NCBI GenBank assembly: GCA_934481355.1
Contig: CAKSPH010000021.1
Location: 1 to 41,944 of the forward strand
DNA from: an uncultured Oscillospiraceae bacterium
Lineage (GTDB): Bacteria; Bacillota; Clostridia; Oscillospirales; Ruminococcaceae
Reading direction: 5' to 3'
Length of the DNA: 41,944 nt
A program made the translations under genes and the position numbers. The notes beneath the pieces were generated by a model. That model saw nothing but the letters and a program-made list of their open reading frames with translations. It was not told the origin of the DNA and did not search any database. Below, one piece after another: positions 7,801-15,359 of this stretch; position 1 is the first letter of the stretch; the number at the start of each line of letters is the position of its first letter.

Positions 7801-8862
7801 TTAAAGAAACAGCTGAACGACCGTGCCGACCGCAGTCACGGCAGCGGTGATTCCGGCGAAAATAGCCCAGAACTTCCCCCAGCTTATCGGCAGTTCACCG
7901 ACGAACTTGCCGGTCTGGGCGTTCATGGCGAATTTATATATCTTCCCGCGGTATCTTGTGCTGAGTATCCACACCGGAAGCATGGCATAGCGTATTTTAC
8001 CCGTTTCAAGTCTTGTGCTGCTGTTTTGTGTGGTGACCGTCGTATAGCCGACCACTGTGTTCGTTAAAAGCTGCTCCATTCCTGCCTTTACGCGCTCGTT
8101 AGCACGCGGCTGTGCCTGAACGGAATCTATATCGTACTTATCCGCCAGATATCCGGAAAGGTACGCAGACTGGAACTGTACGCCCTCGCTTGTTTCAAAC
8201 GGCTCAATAGCCTCCATATAGCACTGTTCCATTTTGCTGGAGCCGTTCACCGGAACATCGTCAAATTGCGCGGTACCCTCGCGGATAACCATATAGTGCT
8301 CGGTCTTGGTATAGTCGAAATCGTCCGTTGACCATTTCTTGACCTTGGTTGCGTCAAAGCGCATTTTCCCTGCGGCTCCACAGTTGTACAGCCAGAAAGG
8401 AACATACAGCCCCTTTACTTCCTCAATGCGGCTTTCAGAAATGAATGTCGGAGGAAGCAGCGGCTTTCCCTTGCAGAAATTCTTCATTGCCTGCTGGGCT
8501 TCTTCCCTGGTCTTGCGGAACGGGATAACGAGATCGGGTTTCAGCATCCCTGTAACGTTAGCGTCAAGGACGACCGGACTGTCGCAGTAGGGACAGCTTG
8601 CCGCGGCGGAATCCTCTCCTACGGTTATTGCTCCGCCGCAGGACTGGCATATATAGGTCTTGACGCCGGATAATTCCCCGGAGGCTGAATAGGGATCCCA
8701 TGCGTATTCCTCCGTTGACTGCTCGCCTTCCTCCTTCTGGAATTCCTCCAGCGTTGCGATATCGTATGTATTATCGCAGTAATCGCACTTCATCTTCTGC
8801 TCAGCGGCGTCCCACTTGAGCTTAGCCCCGCAGCCGGGGCACTTGAATTCCTGAACGCTCAT
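7801..8862 (-). CDS. Double zinc-ribbon protein with C-terminal membrane helix
   Basis: A 353-residue protein with two CxxC...CxxC zinc ribbons at the N-terminus: CPGC/CDYC within residues 8-32 and CQSC/CPYC within about 72-94. A large beta-rich body follows, and the C-terminus is a hydrophobic helix at about 330-353 (FWAIFAGITAAVTAVGTVV). Such proteins are often mis-annotated as primosomal-protein-N'-like or TFIIB-type zinc-ribbon proteins, but no helicase domain is present. The gene is followed 12 bases later by the TPM-tail protein, which suggests a shared membrane-associated role. The biochemical function is unknown. Confidence 0.85.
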   Translation of the reverse strand: MSVQEFKCPGCGAKLKWDAAEQKMKCDYCDNTYDIATLEEFQKEEGEQSTEEYAWDPYSASGELSGVKTYICQSCGGAITVGEDSAAASCPYCDSPVVLDANVTGMLKPDLVIPFRKTREEAQQAMKNFCKGKPLLPPTFISESRIEEVKGLYVPFWLYNCGAAGKMRFDATKVKKWSTDDFDYTKTEHYMVIREGTAQFDDVPVNGSSKMEQCYMEAIEPFETSEGVQFQSAYLSGYLADKYDIDSVQAQPRANERVKAGMEQLLTNTVVGYTTVTTQNSSTRLETGKIRYAMLPVWILSTRYRGKIYKFAMNAQTGKFVGELPISWGKFWAIFAGITAAVTAVGTVVQLFL

Positions 8863-8893
8863 AGAAATATCCTTTCCGCAGCCTTCTGCTGCT

Positions 8894-10141
8894 TTATTTC
8901 ATTTTCTTGCGGAGTATAGTATGCTCCGGTACGATGATATCTGACGGAATCGTGAGCTTCTCTGTGGCACGGCGGGCTATCGTTATTTCCTCGCCGTCAG
9001 CTCCGAACATTTTCTCAGGCACGAATTTAATCGGAGCAGCGTGCGGTGGAAGAAGCTCCAGTTCGTCCTCAAGCGTGAAATAATTCCGCTGGGTCAGGTG
9101 CATTGTCCCGTTCTCACAGAAGTCCACAACTCCCACGAAATCATGGTCGCGCATATAACCGCTGTCAGCGAAATACTGGCCGCCATTGGTGACGGTATTA
9201 GGGTCTTGTGTGCCGGAGCCATCGGTCGGCTTGCCATAGAAAAATCCTGTGCTGTAAGGGCGGTGGCTTATCTTGTTCACCTCGTCAAGCACCCACTGCG
9301 CGGGTTTCTCTCCTTTGAGACAGCTGTCGAGAGCCGCGCGGTATGCATTGACTGTAAGCGCAACATAGTATGCCGACTTTGCTCTGCCCTCGATTTTGAA
9401 GCTGGTCACTCCCGCGTCGATAAGGTCGTCCAGATGACCAATCATGCACATATCGCGGGCATTGAGTATATAGCTTCCACGCTCGTCCTCAAAAACCTTG
9501 TAGAACTGGTTGGGGCGCTTTTCTTCCATCAGGTAGTATCCCCAGCGGCAGGGCTGTGCACACTCACCGCGGTTGGCGCCTCTGCCGGTCAGGTACTCGG
9601 AAATCAGACATCTGCCGGAGAAGCTCACACACATGGCTCCGTGCACAAAGACTTCGATTTCCATATCCTCCGGGATACGGCGGCGTATTTCCCGGATATC
9701 GGAAAGTCCGACCTCACGGGCAAGAACCACGCGCTTTGCGCCCATTTTGTAGAGCTCCAGCGCTGTCCGGTAGTTCACAACGCCGGTCTGCGTGGAGATG
9801 TGAAGCTCCAGCTTTGGCGCGTTTTCCTTTATCATTGAGATTACTCCGAGGTCGCAGGCAATGGCGGCGTCAACGCCGCACTCCTGTGCCGCCGCAATGA
9901 ACTGCGGGAACTGGTCTATCTCACTGTTGAGCGGTATCGTATTGCAGGTCAGGTGCACCTTTACCCCACGGGAATGAGCAAGCTTTACAGCCCGCTCCAG
10001 TCCCTCCATGTCGAAGTTTTTGGCGCCTGCCCTCATGCCGAAGCTCTTTCCGGCGAGATACACAGCGTCACAGCCGTAATCCAGTGCGGAGCGCAGGCAC
10101 TCCTCATCGCCTGCCGGAGCCAGAAGCTCTGTATAACCCAT
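8894..10141 (-). CDS. trhP: U32-family protein, TrhP-like tRNA 5-hydroxyuridine synthesis
   Basis: A 415-residue U32 'peptidase' family member. These proteins (TrhP/YegQ in E. coli, YrrN/YrrO in Bacillus) are required for forming 5-hydroxyuridine at tRNA position 34 from prephenate; protease activity is doubtful. The N-terminal motif ELLAPAGDEECLRSALDYG is typical. The family signature runs from HGAMCVSFSGRCLIS to RGECAQPCRW, with the cysteines expected to hold an iron-sulfur cluster. The ATG has GGAGG upstream and lies two bases after the mltG stop, so the two are translated together. The mltG-U32 linkage matches Bacillus yrrL-yrrM-yrrN-yrrO, but the methyltransferase gene (yrrM/trmR) and the second U32 gene are missing here. 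Confidence 0.9.
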   Translation of the reverse strand: MGYTELLAPAGDEECLRSALDYGCDAVYLAGKSFGMRAGAKNFDMEGLERAVKLAHSRGVKVHLTCNTIPLNSEIDQFPQFIAAAQECGVDAAIACDLGVISMIKENAPKLELHISTQTGVVNYRTALELYKMGAKRVVLAREVGLSDIREIRRRIPEDMEIEVFVHGAMCVSFSGRCLISEYLTGRGANRGECAQPCRWGYYLMEEKRPNQFYKVFEDERGSYILNARDMCMIGHLDDLIDAGVTSFKIEGRAKSAYYVALTVNAYRAALDSCLKGEKPAQWVLDEVNKISHRPYSTGFFYGKPTDGSGTQDPNTVTNGGQYFADSGYMRDHDFVGVVDFCENGTMHLTQRNYFTLEDELELLPPHAAPIKFVPEKMFGADGEEITIARRATEKLTIPSDIIVPEHTILRKKMK

Positions 10142-10143
10142 AA

Positions 10144-11529
10144 TCAGTCCTCCTCACGGAGAGCCGCGTCAATAATGTTCTGCTCATGCTTTTCAATCGT
10201 GCTCGCATAGTAGAAATTGCCGTCGCTGCTGCTCAGGAAATAATAGTAGTCGGTCTCTGCCGGGTAAAGTGCGGCATTTATCGCCATAAGTCCCGGACTG
10301 CATATCGGCCCTGCGGGAAGCCCCTCGCAGGTGTAGGTGTCGTAAGCGGTGATGATGTTCTCATACAGCGCCGCAGAATTTGCAGGGATATTCGGCTTTA
10401 TGCAGTCCTGAATATAGTATTCCGTTGTATCGGACTGGAGATGCGGATAATCATACATATCGGAAAGACGGTTATGGAATACGGACGAAATAAGCGCCAT
10501 GTTATCCTCGTTGGTGCCCTCCTTCTGAATGATCGAGGCAAGGGTCACCACCTGATCAAATGTCATTCCGAGCTCGGTTGCACGTGCGTACATACTCCTG
10601 GTTATCTTGCTTTCAAAGTTAGCGTACATCTTCTCTGCCGCCTGCTTGGCATACTGGCTGGTGTCCATATCCGGCTTTTCAGTCAGGTCGTCTATTACAT
10701 AGAACTCATAGGTATCCGGGAACAGATAGCCCTCCAGTGCGTAGAAACGATCCTCGGTAACATCGATTTTTTCCTCGAAATCATACTTTTCGAGCTTTGT
10801 TCGGTAATATTTCTCGAAATCATCAGCGCGGCAGACAAGGTTGTCCTCAAGAAGCTGACCTATCTGCTGAGCGTTGGAGCCCTCCGGTATCATTACAGTA
10901 ACGGTATTCGTGTAAGTCCGGACGGTTTTCAGGAGCGTTACAATGCTCTTATAGGACATCTGCGCGTTTACGGTGTATTCGCCGTCAAGGAATCCCTGCG
11001 CTTTATCCGAATAGTTGATATATGCCTTGAACAGCCACGGCATCTCGATAATCCCATTTTCATGCAGAACATCGGCGATATCGTCAACATTCATGCTGTC
11101 TGTTATGGTGATATCCGCCTCGCGGCTTTTCTTCGCCATACCTGTGTAGTCCATCAGTCCGACTATGACCTTCCATGCAAGGAAAACTCCGACGCAGATA
11201 GCGGCGGCAGACAATACAACGCCAAGAAAGACGTGACCCATAGTACGGGTGTGGTTGAACTGATGCTTCTTTTTACGGCGCTTTTTTCGCTTCTGCACCG
11301 GATTGGCAGGAGCTTCCTGCGGCTCTGGTTCATCAGCGGGAGTCAGGGAATCCATCATGCGGGTGCTTCCGGGCTCGTCTGCGCCGTTAAGCTCCGCAAA
11401 CCGCTCTCGGGAGGCTATCCCGGAGTTCTCGTCCGCCCCGTGTATGCTGTCGAGTTCCCGTGTTGCTCCGGCGTCGTTTTCACTGCCGTCAGCCGGGAAC
11501 CCGAGCTGGTCAAAATCAAATTTATCCAT
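10144..11529 (-). CDS. mltG: Endolytic murein transglycosylase MltG
   Basis: Cleaves nascent peptidoglycan strands at the outer face of the membrane and so acts as a terminator of glycan elongation. The protein is 461 residues. It begins with a long acidic cytoplasmic stretch (about 1-80), then a basic KKRKKRRKKKHQ segment, and one membrane helix at about 103-125. Outside are the LysM-like and YceG catalytic regions. The conserved glutamate sits in LASIIQKEGTNEDN, and SVFHNRL plus GLPAGPICSPG are standard YceG motifs. The long cytoplasmic N-terminus is common in clostridial MltG. The gene sits between the cyclo-ligase (23-base gap) and trhP (two-base gap). Confidence 0.95.
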   Translation of the reverse strand: MDKFDFDQLGFPADGSENDAGATRELDSIHGADENSGIASRERFAELNGADEPGSTRMMDSLTPADEPEPQEAPANPVQKRKKRRKKKHQFNHTRTMGHVFLGVVLSAAAICVGVFLAWKVIVGLMDYTGMAKKSREADITITDSMNVDDIADVLHENGIIEMPWLFKAYINYSDKAQGFLDGEYTVNAQMSYKSIVTLLKTVRTYTNTVTVMIPEGSNAQQIGQLLEDNLVCRADDFEKYYRTKLEKYDFEEKIDVTEDRFYALEGYLFPDTYEFYVIDDLTEKPDMDTSQYAKQAAEKMYANFESKITRSMYARATELGMTFDQVVTLASIIQKEGTNEDNMALISSVFHNRLSDMYDYPHLQSDTTEYYIQDCIKPNIPANSAALYENIITAYDTYTCEGLPAGPICSPGLMAINAALYPAETDYYYFLSSSDGNFYYASTIEKHEQNIIDAALREED

Positions 11530-11552
11530 ATTTACCTCATGTCAATGCTTGC

Positions 11553-12089
11553 TCAGTCAGTTATGACAAAATCAGCGCGTCTGTCGTGCGGCTCCGCGGG
11601 CACCTCCCCGACAAAAGCCGAATAACATATAATTACCGACTTACCCGGAAATCCCGCAAGGAACCGGTCATAGTACCCCCTGCCGTAGCCCAGGCGCAGC
11701 CCGCTTCTGTCGCATAACAGTGCCGGAACAATGCAAAGCGAATCCACGTCTGGAACAGACGAAACGCTTCGGTCAAGCGGCTCCTGAATGTGAAAACGTC
11801 CCTCCGCCAGTCCATTGAAAGAAGTTATCGGGAAGAAGGTCAGCTCGCTGTCTCCTGAAACCGGAACGGCGACAGGCTTCCCGTGTTCAAAGCACCAGCT
11901 GATCAGCCGTCTTGTATCCACCTCTATATCGGCAGACACATATGTGAAAACTCCGCTGCACCTTTCAAGGTATGGAAGAAGCGCATTAAAAATATGCTCG
12001 TCCGCCTGTGACCTGGCTTCCTCCGGAAGTTCACGCCTCCGCTGTATCAGCTCGCGGCGAAGCTGCTTTTTATATTCTGCGAGATTCAT
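11553..12089 (-). CDS. fthC: 5-formyltetrahydrofolate cyclo-ligase
   Basis: Converts 5-formyl-THF to 5,10-methenyl-THF using ATP, returning a storage folate to one-carbon metabolism; cytoplasmic. It has 178 residues, close to the usual 180-200. The N-terminal KKQLRRELIQRRREL helix and the C-terminal GLRLGYGRGYYDRFL nucleotide-binding motif are diagnostic. The start overlaps the stop of the DJ-1 gene by four bases (ATGA), indicating coupled translation. It shares the operon with tmk, consistent with a folate/thymidylate theme. Confidence 0.94.
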   Translation of the reverse strand: MNLAEYKKQLRRELIQRRRELPEEARSQADEHIFNALLPYLERCSGVFTYVSADIEVDTRRLISWCFEHGKPVAVPVSGDSELTFFPITSFNGLAEGRFHIQEPLDRSVSSVPDVDSLCIVPALLCDRSGLRLGYGRGYYDRFLAGFPGKSVIICYSAFVGEVPAEPHDRRADFVITD

Positions 12090-12631
12090 CTTTCTGCAAC
12101 AATTGCCCTGCGTATTTCTTCGGACTTTTCAGCGCCGCAGAGCACCTTTACAAGCTCCAGACCGAATACCAGAGCCGCCCCGGCTCCGCAGGCAGTGGTG
12201 AACTGACCGTCTGTCACACAAAGCTTGTTCTGAACCTTCGCGCCATGAAGGTTCTTTTCAAAGCCCGGGAAGCAAACCGCTTCCCTGCCATCCAGAAGCC
12301 CAAGGTCGCCAAGTATGGACGGAGCCGCACAGATAGCGCCGACCGGAATTTTGTTCTCAACGCAGAAAGCTATTGATTTCTGTACGGTATCGGAAGCCTT
12401 CAGGTTCAGCGTACCGGGCATTCCGCCGGGGAGCACGATCAACTGTAACTCACTGTCAAGCTGTGCTTCCTCAGTTGTGATGTCAGCCGTAACCTGGATT
12501 CCATGGGAGCTCGTGGGAGTCTTAGTGCCAACTCCAACGGTCTTTACAGTGAGCTTCGCACGGCGAAGCATATCTATCGGGGCAATTGCCTCTGTTTCCT
12601 CAAATCCATCTGCCAAAAAAACGTAAATCAT
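12086..12631 (-). CDS. DJ-1/PfpI family protein
   Basis: A 181-residue single-domain DJ-1 superfamily protein. The conserved reactive cysteine is C101 in GAICAAPSIL, the nucleophile elbow, and the acidic partner lies in FEETEA at residues 10-15. LPGGMPGT at about 67-74 is the expected glycine loop. Close homologues (YajL, human DJ-1) are linked to protein deglycation or chaperone activity and oxidative stress; the precise role is debated. It overlaps both neighbours by four bases, so translation is coupled with the DUF2156 gene upstream and the cyclo-ligase downstream. Confidence 0.92.
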   Translation of the reverse strand: MIYVFLADGFEETEAIAPIDMLRRAKLTVKTVGVGTKTPTSSHGIQVTADITTEEAQLDSELQLIVLPGGMPGTLNLKASDTVQKSIAFCVENKIPVGAICAAPSILGDLGLLDGREAVCFPGFEKNLHGAKVQNKLCVTDGQFTTACGAGAALVFGLELVKVLCGAEKSEEIRRAIVAER

Positions 12632-13518
12632 GTCGTACCTCCGAATGTTATCAGATATTTTTCTTCCATAAATGCCGGGTGATAGGATAATTTGGCTTTC
12701 CGGAGTCCCTCGGAGCCGGTATCCTCCTCCCGGTTTATATAGCGGTATTCCGCCGCGAGAGTTTTTGCAAATTCGCAGTTCACTGCGGTGTACGCGCCCT
12801 GGTAATCCAAAAGCGCCTTTTCCGCATGAACAACAAAAGTATCCGCTGCTGAGCGCTCACCGAACGTGAAAGCCTGCGGTGTGCCGCCTGCCGTCAGAAG
12901 CCCTCCGGAATAGCCGAGCTCAGAATAGTTGTCAAGACTTTCAAGCACTACTCCGCCTTCGACCATCTTTTCCGGGTCAGGGTCAGACTCAAGCCAGCGT
13001 GACAGCACTTCCCTGCAGTAGGATATGTTGGATTGCTGTATTGGCTCGAAATGCCAGTCATTTTCATAGAATCTGTTCAGGTGATTCCTCTTTGAATGGT
13101 ACTTTCTCCCCTTTAATTCCGCAAGCGCCGAGGCTTCATAAACATAGTCAAACCCGTCCCTGTCCGGCACGGCAGATACATCTGTGAACCCGGCGAGGAT
13201 TTTTTCAGTGCATTCACGATTGGCAGTCATCAGAAGAGGCACCCCAAGTGACGCACAATGGCTCCGGAGCTCTGCAATAAGGCGGTTTATATCTCCGCTG
13301 CCAGCCGGGTAAAGAAAACGGGGCTGACCGTTTGTGTGCTCTGCATTCCGCAGGAGGTAGAAATCCTCCCATCGGCAAATCTGCACATCGTAGACTTTGC
13401 GCCAGACGTAATTATTTCCAAAAGTGTACAGGCAGCCGCGAAAATCCGACTGCGCGAGCAATTTTTCAGCCCACCCGCGGTCGGAAAGCTCCGGCGCTCT
13501 GAAATTTAAATCAGCCAT
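12628..13518 (-). CDS. DUF2156 (LPG-synthase C-terminal-like) protein
   Basis: A 296-residue soluble protein of the DUF2156 type, with the GNAT-like fold seen in the C-terminal aminoacyl-transferase domain of MprF (lysyl-phosphatidylglycerol synthase). No membrane flippase part is present. Family-like segments are the N-terminal YTFGNNYVWRKVYDVQ, the central YHSKRNHLNRFYEND, and the C-terminal YINREEDTGSEGLRKAKLSY. The substrate of these stand-alone forms is not established; transfer of an amino acid to a lipid or another acceptor is possible. The ATG overlaps the tmk stop by one base (TAATG). Confidence 0.88.
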   Translation of the reverse strand: MADLNFRAPELSDRGWAEKLLAQSDFRGCLYTFGNNYVWRKVYDVQICRWEDFYLLRNAEHTNGQPRFLYPAGSGDINRLIAELRSHCASLGVPLLMTANRECTEKILAGFTDVSAVPDRDGFDYVYEASALAELKGRKYHSKRNHLNRFYENDWHFEPIQQSNISYCREVLSRWLESDPDPEKMVEGGVVLESLDNYSELGYSGGLLTAGGTPQAFTFGERSAADTFVVHAEKALLDYQGAYTAVNCEFAKTLAAEYRYINREEDTGSEGLRKAKLSYHPAFMEEKYLITFGGTT

Positions 13519-14177
13519 TACAGACCCTCAGTTTCTTTCTTTATTGAGAGGGCGATATCGGCTATCGGAAGCGGGGATTCACCGTCAGAGCAGGGTATCA
13601 TTTTCCAGCCGGAGCGCTCCGCCGTGTAAAGCGCGCTCTCACGGCAGGCACGGAGGAAATCCAGGTTGCTTTCGTGAATGTCCTTTTTGCTCTCATCACC
13701 GCCGTATCTAGCGGAAAGAAGCTTCTGTGAAACATCGATCGGCATATCAAGGAACATCACAGCATCAGGCTCAGGGAGCTGAAGCTTTTTGTATTCAAAA
13801 TCCCACAGCCATGCCAGGAAACCGTCCCATTCACTGCGTTGAAGCTTCGTCATCTGGTATATAGCGTTAGATGTCGCGTACCTCCCGGAAACGATCATCG
13901 TCCCGTTATCATAGTCTGTTTTCCAGTCCGTGACATAGCTTGCATACCGGTCGGCGGCATAGAATGCTGAAGCTGCATATGCGCCTGCGCTGCCGCCGCA
14001 CGGAATTTTACCCGCAAGATAATCAGAAACAACCCTGCCGGTACTGCTTTCATAATTCGGGAAACTGATGAGCCGTGTTTTTCTTTCTGCTCCCAGAGAA
14101 TCCGCAAGTATCTGAAGCTGCGTTGACTTTCCGCAGCCGTCAAGTCCCTCTAGTACGATTATCTTTCCTCTGTTCAT
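13518..14177 (-). CDS. tmk: Thymidylate kinase
   Basis: Phosphorylates dTMP to dTDP for DNA synthesis; cytoplasmic. It has 219 residues. Walker A GLDGCGKST is at residues 11-19, the DR-type motif is in AADRYASY, and SGRYATSNAIYQ and FLDMPIDVS follow, with a LID segment around ESKKDIHESN. The sequence leans toward the Firmicute form with a relatively long C-terminal part. It is the first gene of the long minus-strand operon; the promoter at 14212-14240 lies about 35 bases upstream. The ribosome-binding site (AGGATAGATAG) is weaker than those of its neighbours. Confidence 0.93.
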   Translation of the reverse strand: MNRGKIIVLEGLDGCGKSTQLQILADSLGAERKTRLISFPNYESSTGRVVSDYLAGKIPCGGSAGAYAASAFYAADRYASYVTDWKTDYDNGTMIVSGRYATSNAIYQMTKLQRSEWDGFLAWLWDFEYKKLQLPEPDAVMFLDMPIDVSQKLLSARYGGDESKKDIHESNLDFLRACRESALYTAERSGWKMIPCSDGESPLPIADIALSIKKETEGL

Positions 14178-14211
14178 GTCTATCTATCCTATTCTCTAAA
14201 TATACATTATT

Positions 14212-14240
14212 ATTTTATCATAAATTGTGATTTTAGTCAA
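14212..14240 (-). promoter_or_regulatory. Sigma-A promoter of the tmk operon
   Basis: On the minus strand TTGACT (14235-14240) and TAAAAT (14212-14217) are 17 bases apart. The expected start site is near 14205, giving a leader of about 28 bases to the tmk ATG. This is the only strong promoter seen ahead of the 13-gene run. Confidence 0.8.
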
Positions 14241-14261
14241 TGCTTTTTGTACAAATTACAT

Positions 14262-14293
14262 CAAAAATCGGGCCGGAATAATTCCGACCCGAT
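14262..14293 (-). terminator. Rho-independent terminator after the DHH gene
   Basis: Read on the minus strand, an 11-bp stem with one internal mismatch (ATCGGG, then CGGAA, with complements ending at 14293) and a three-base loop is followed by five T residues (complement of AAAAA at 14262-14266). It lies 17 bases beyond the DHH stop and separates that gene from the tmk promoter. Confidence 0.85.
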
Positions 14294-14309
14294 GGATGGC
14301 ACATATGTA

Positions 14310-15248
14310 TTACTTGATTGGATAGAGCTTATCGTAGTTCACAAGCTCATTGAGAAGCTGGGGAACGCACTCTGCCATATCCTCATCCTTGAACTGACAG
14401 GTTCCGACAGCCATATGTCCGCCGCCGCCGTATTTCAGCATGAGTGAACCAACATTCACACGGCTTGTACGGTTAAGGATAGAATATCCAACCGCACAGG
14501 AGCAGCCCTTGCCACCCTTGCCATTAACTATCCAGCAGGAAATGTTCTGTTCGGGATACAGGCTGTATATCAGGAATCGGTTGCCGGTATAGATCGGGTC
14601 AACACCACGGAGATCAGTGATGATGACATCACCCTCTGTGTGTGTATACTTACGAACCATTTCCTTGAACTTTTCGGTCTGCTCGTTGTAAAGCGCAATA
14701 CGCTCCTTTATATCAGGCAGTGCAAGTATCTCTTCCGTTGACATATACGCGCAGCATTTAAGCAGCTTCTCCATAAGCTGATAGTTGCTTATAGTAAAGT
14801 TCCTGAATCTGCCAAGACCAGTTCTTGGATCCATAAGGAATCCAATAAGTATCCAGCCCTGCGGGTTCAGTATCTCCTCGCGGGTCAGATTACCGCTGTC
14901 CACCTTATCGACAGCCTCCATAAGGTCGTCGAAGTTCGGGAAACGCTCCCTGCCGCCGTAGTACTCATATATAATACGGGCGCAGCTTGGCGTGATACGG
15001 CTTTCACCCTTGTACTTACCCTTGTATTTTCTGCGCTCCTCCTCGCTGGAATGGTGGTCGAACCAAAGTCCGCAGCCTTCAACAAAGGGAACGTTTGCAA
15101 GGACGTCATTCTCGGTTACCGGAATAAGACCGTCCTGAAGATCCTTCGGGTGGGCGAATGTCCATGAATCCGGCTCGACAACGCCGGCACAGAGCAGAAG
15201 TGCTCCGCAGGCAAGTCCGTCAAAATCCGAACGTGTAATTAATCTCAT
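14310..15248 (-). CDS. DHH/DHHA1 family phosphoesterase
   Basis: A 312-residue metal-dependent phosphoesterase of the DHH superfamily, the fold of RecJ, NrnA and PPX. The motif SDFDG at residues 7-11 supplies the first metal aspartates, and WFDHHSS (D64, H65, H66) is the DHH motif. DKVDSG at about 113-118 gives a further ligand, and the DHHA1 substrate loop is LKYGGGGHMA near the C-terminus. The substrate cannot be told from sequence; nanoRNA, cyclic dinucleotide products or polyphosphate are possible. It is monocistronic, with its own promoter (15314-15342) and terminator (14262-14293). GAGAGGTG precedes the ATG. Confidence 0.9.
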   Translation of the reverse strand: MRLITRSDFDGLACGALLLCAGVVEPDSWTFAHPKDLQDGLIPVTENDVLANVPFVEGCGLWFDHHSSEEERRKYKGKYKGESRITPSCARIIYEYYGGRERFPNFDDLMEAVDKVDSGNLTREEILNPQGWILIGFLMDPRTGLGRFRNFTISNYQLMEKLLKCCAYMSTEEILALPDIKERIALYNEQTEKFKEMVRKYTHTEGDVIITDLRGVDPIYTGNRFLIYSLYPEQNISCWIVNGKGGKGCSCAVGYSILNRTSRVNVGSLMLKYGGGGHMAVGTCQFKDEDMAECVPQLLNELVNYDKLYPIK

Positions 15249-15313
15249 GTCTGCACCTCTCTGAATAACTTAAATACTGACGGCCAAACAAAAATTTGTC
15301 ATCGTCTGAAACC

Positions 15314-15342
15314 ATTATAGCAAATTCCGCTGTAAAAATCAA
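15314..15342 (-). promoter_or_regulatory. Sigma-A promoter of the DHH phosphoesterase gene
   Basis: On the minus strand TTGATT (15337-15342) and TATAAT (15314-15319) are 17 bases apart. The leader is about 60 bases. The -35 element lies some 20 bases beyond the stop of the transglutaminase gene, and no terminator separates them. Read-through from upstream is therefore possible. Confidence 0.85.
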
Positions 15343-15359
15343 CAGGTTTTTATATATTT

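Noticed and set aside
10186..11625. A 479-codon open frame on the plus strand
   Set aside because: It is exactly antisense to mltG, whose motifs are clear. It has no ribosome-binding site and an amino-acid composition typical of a shadow frame.
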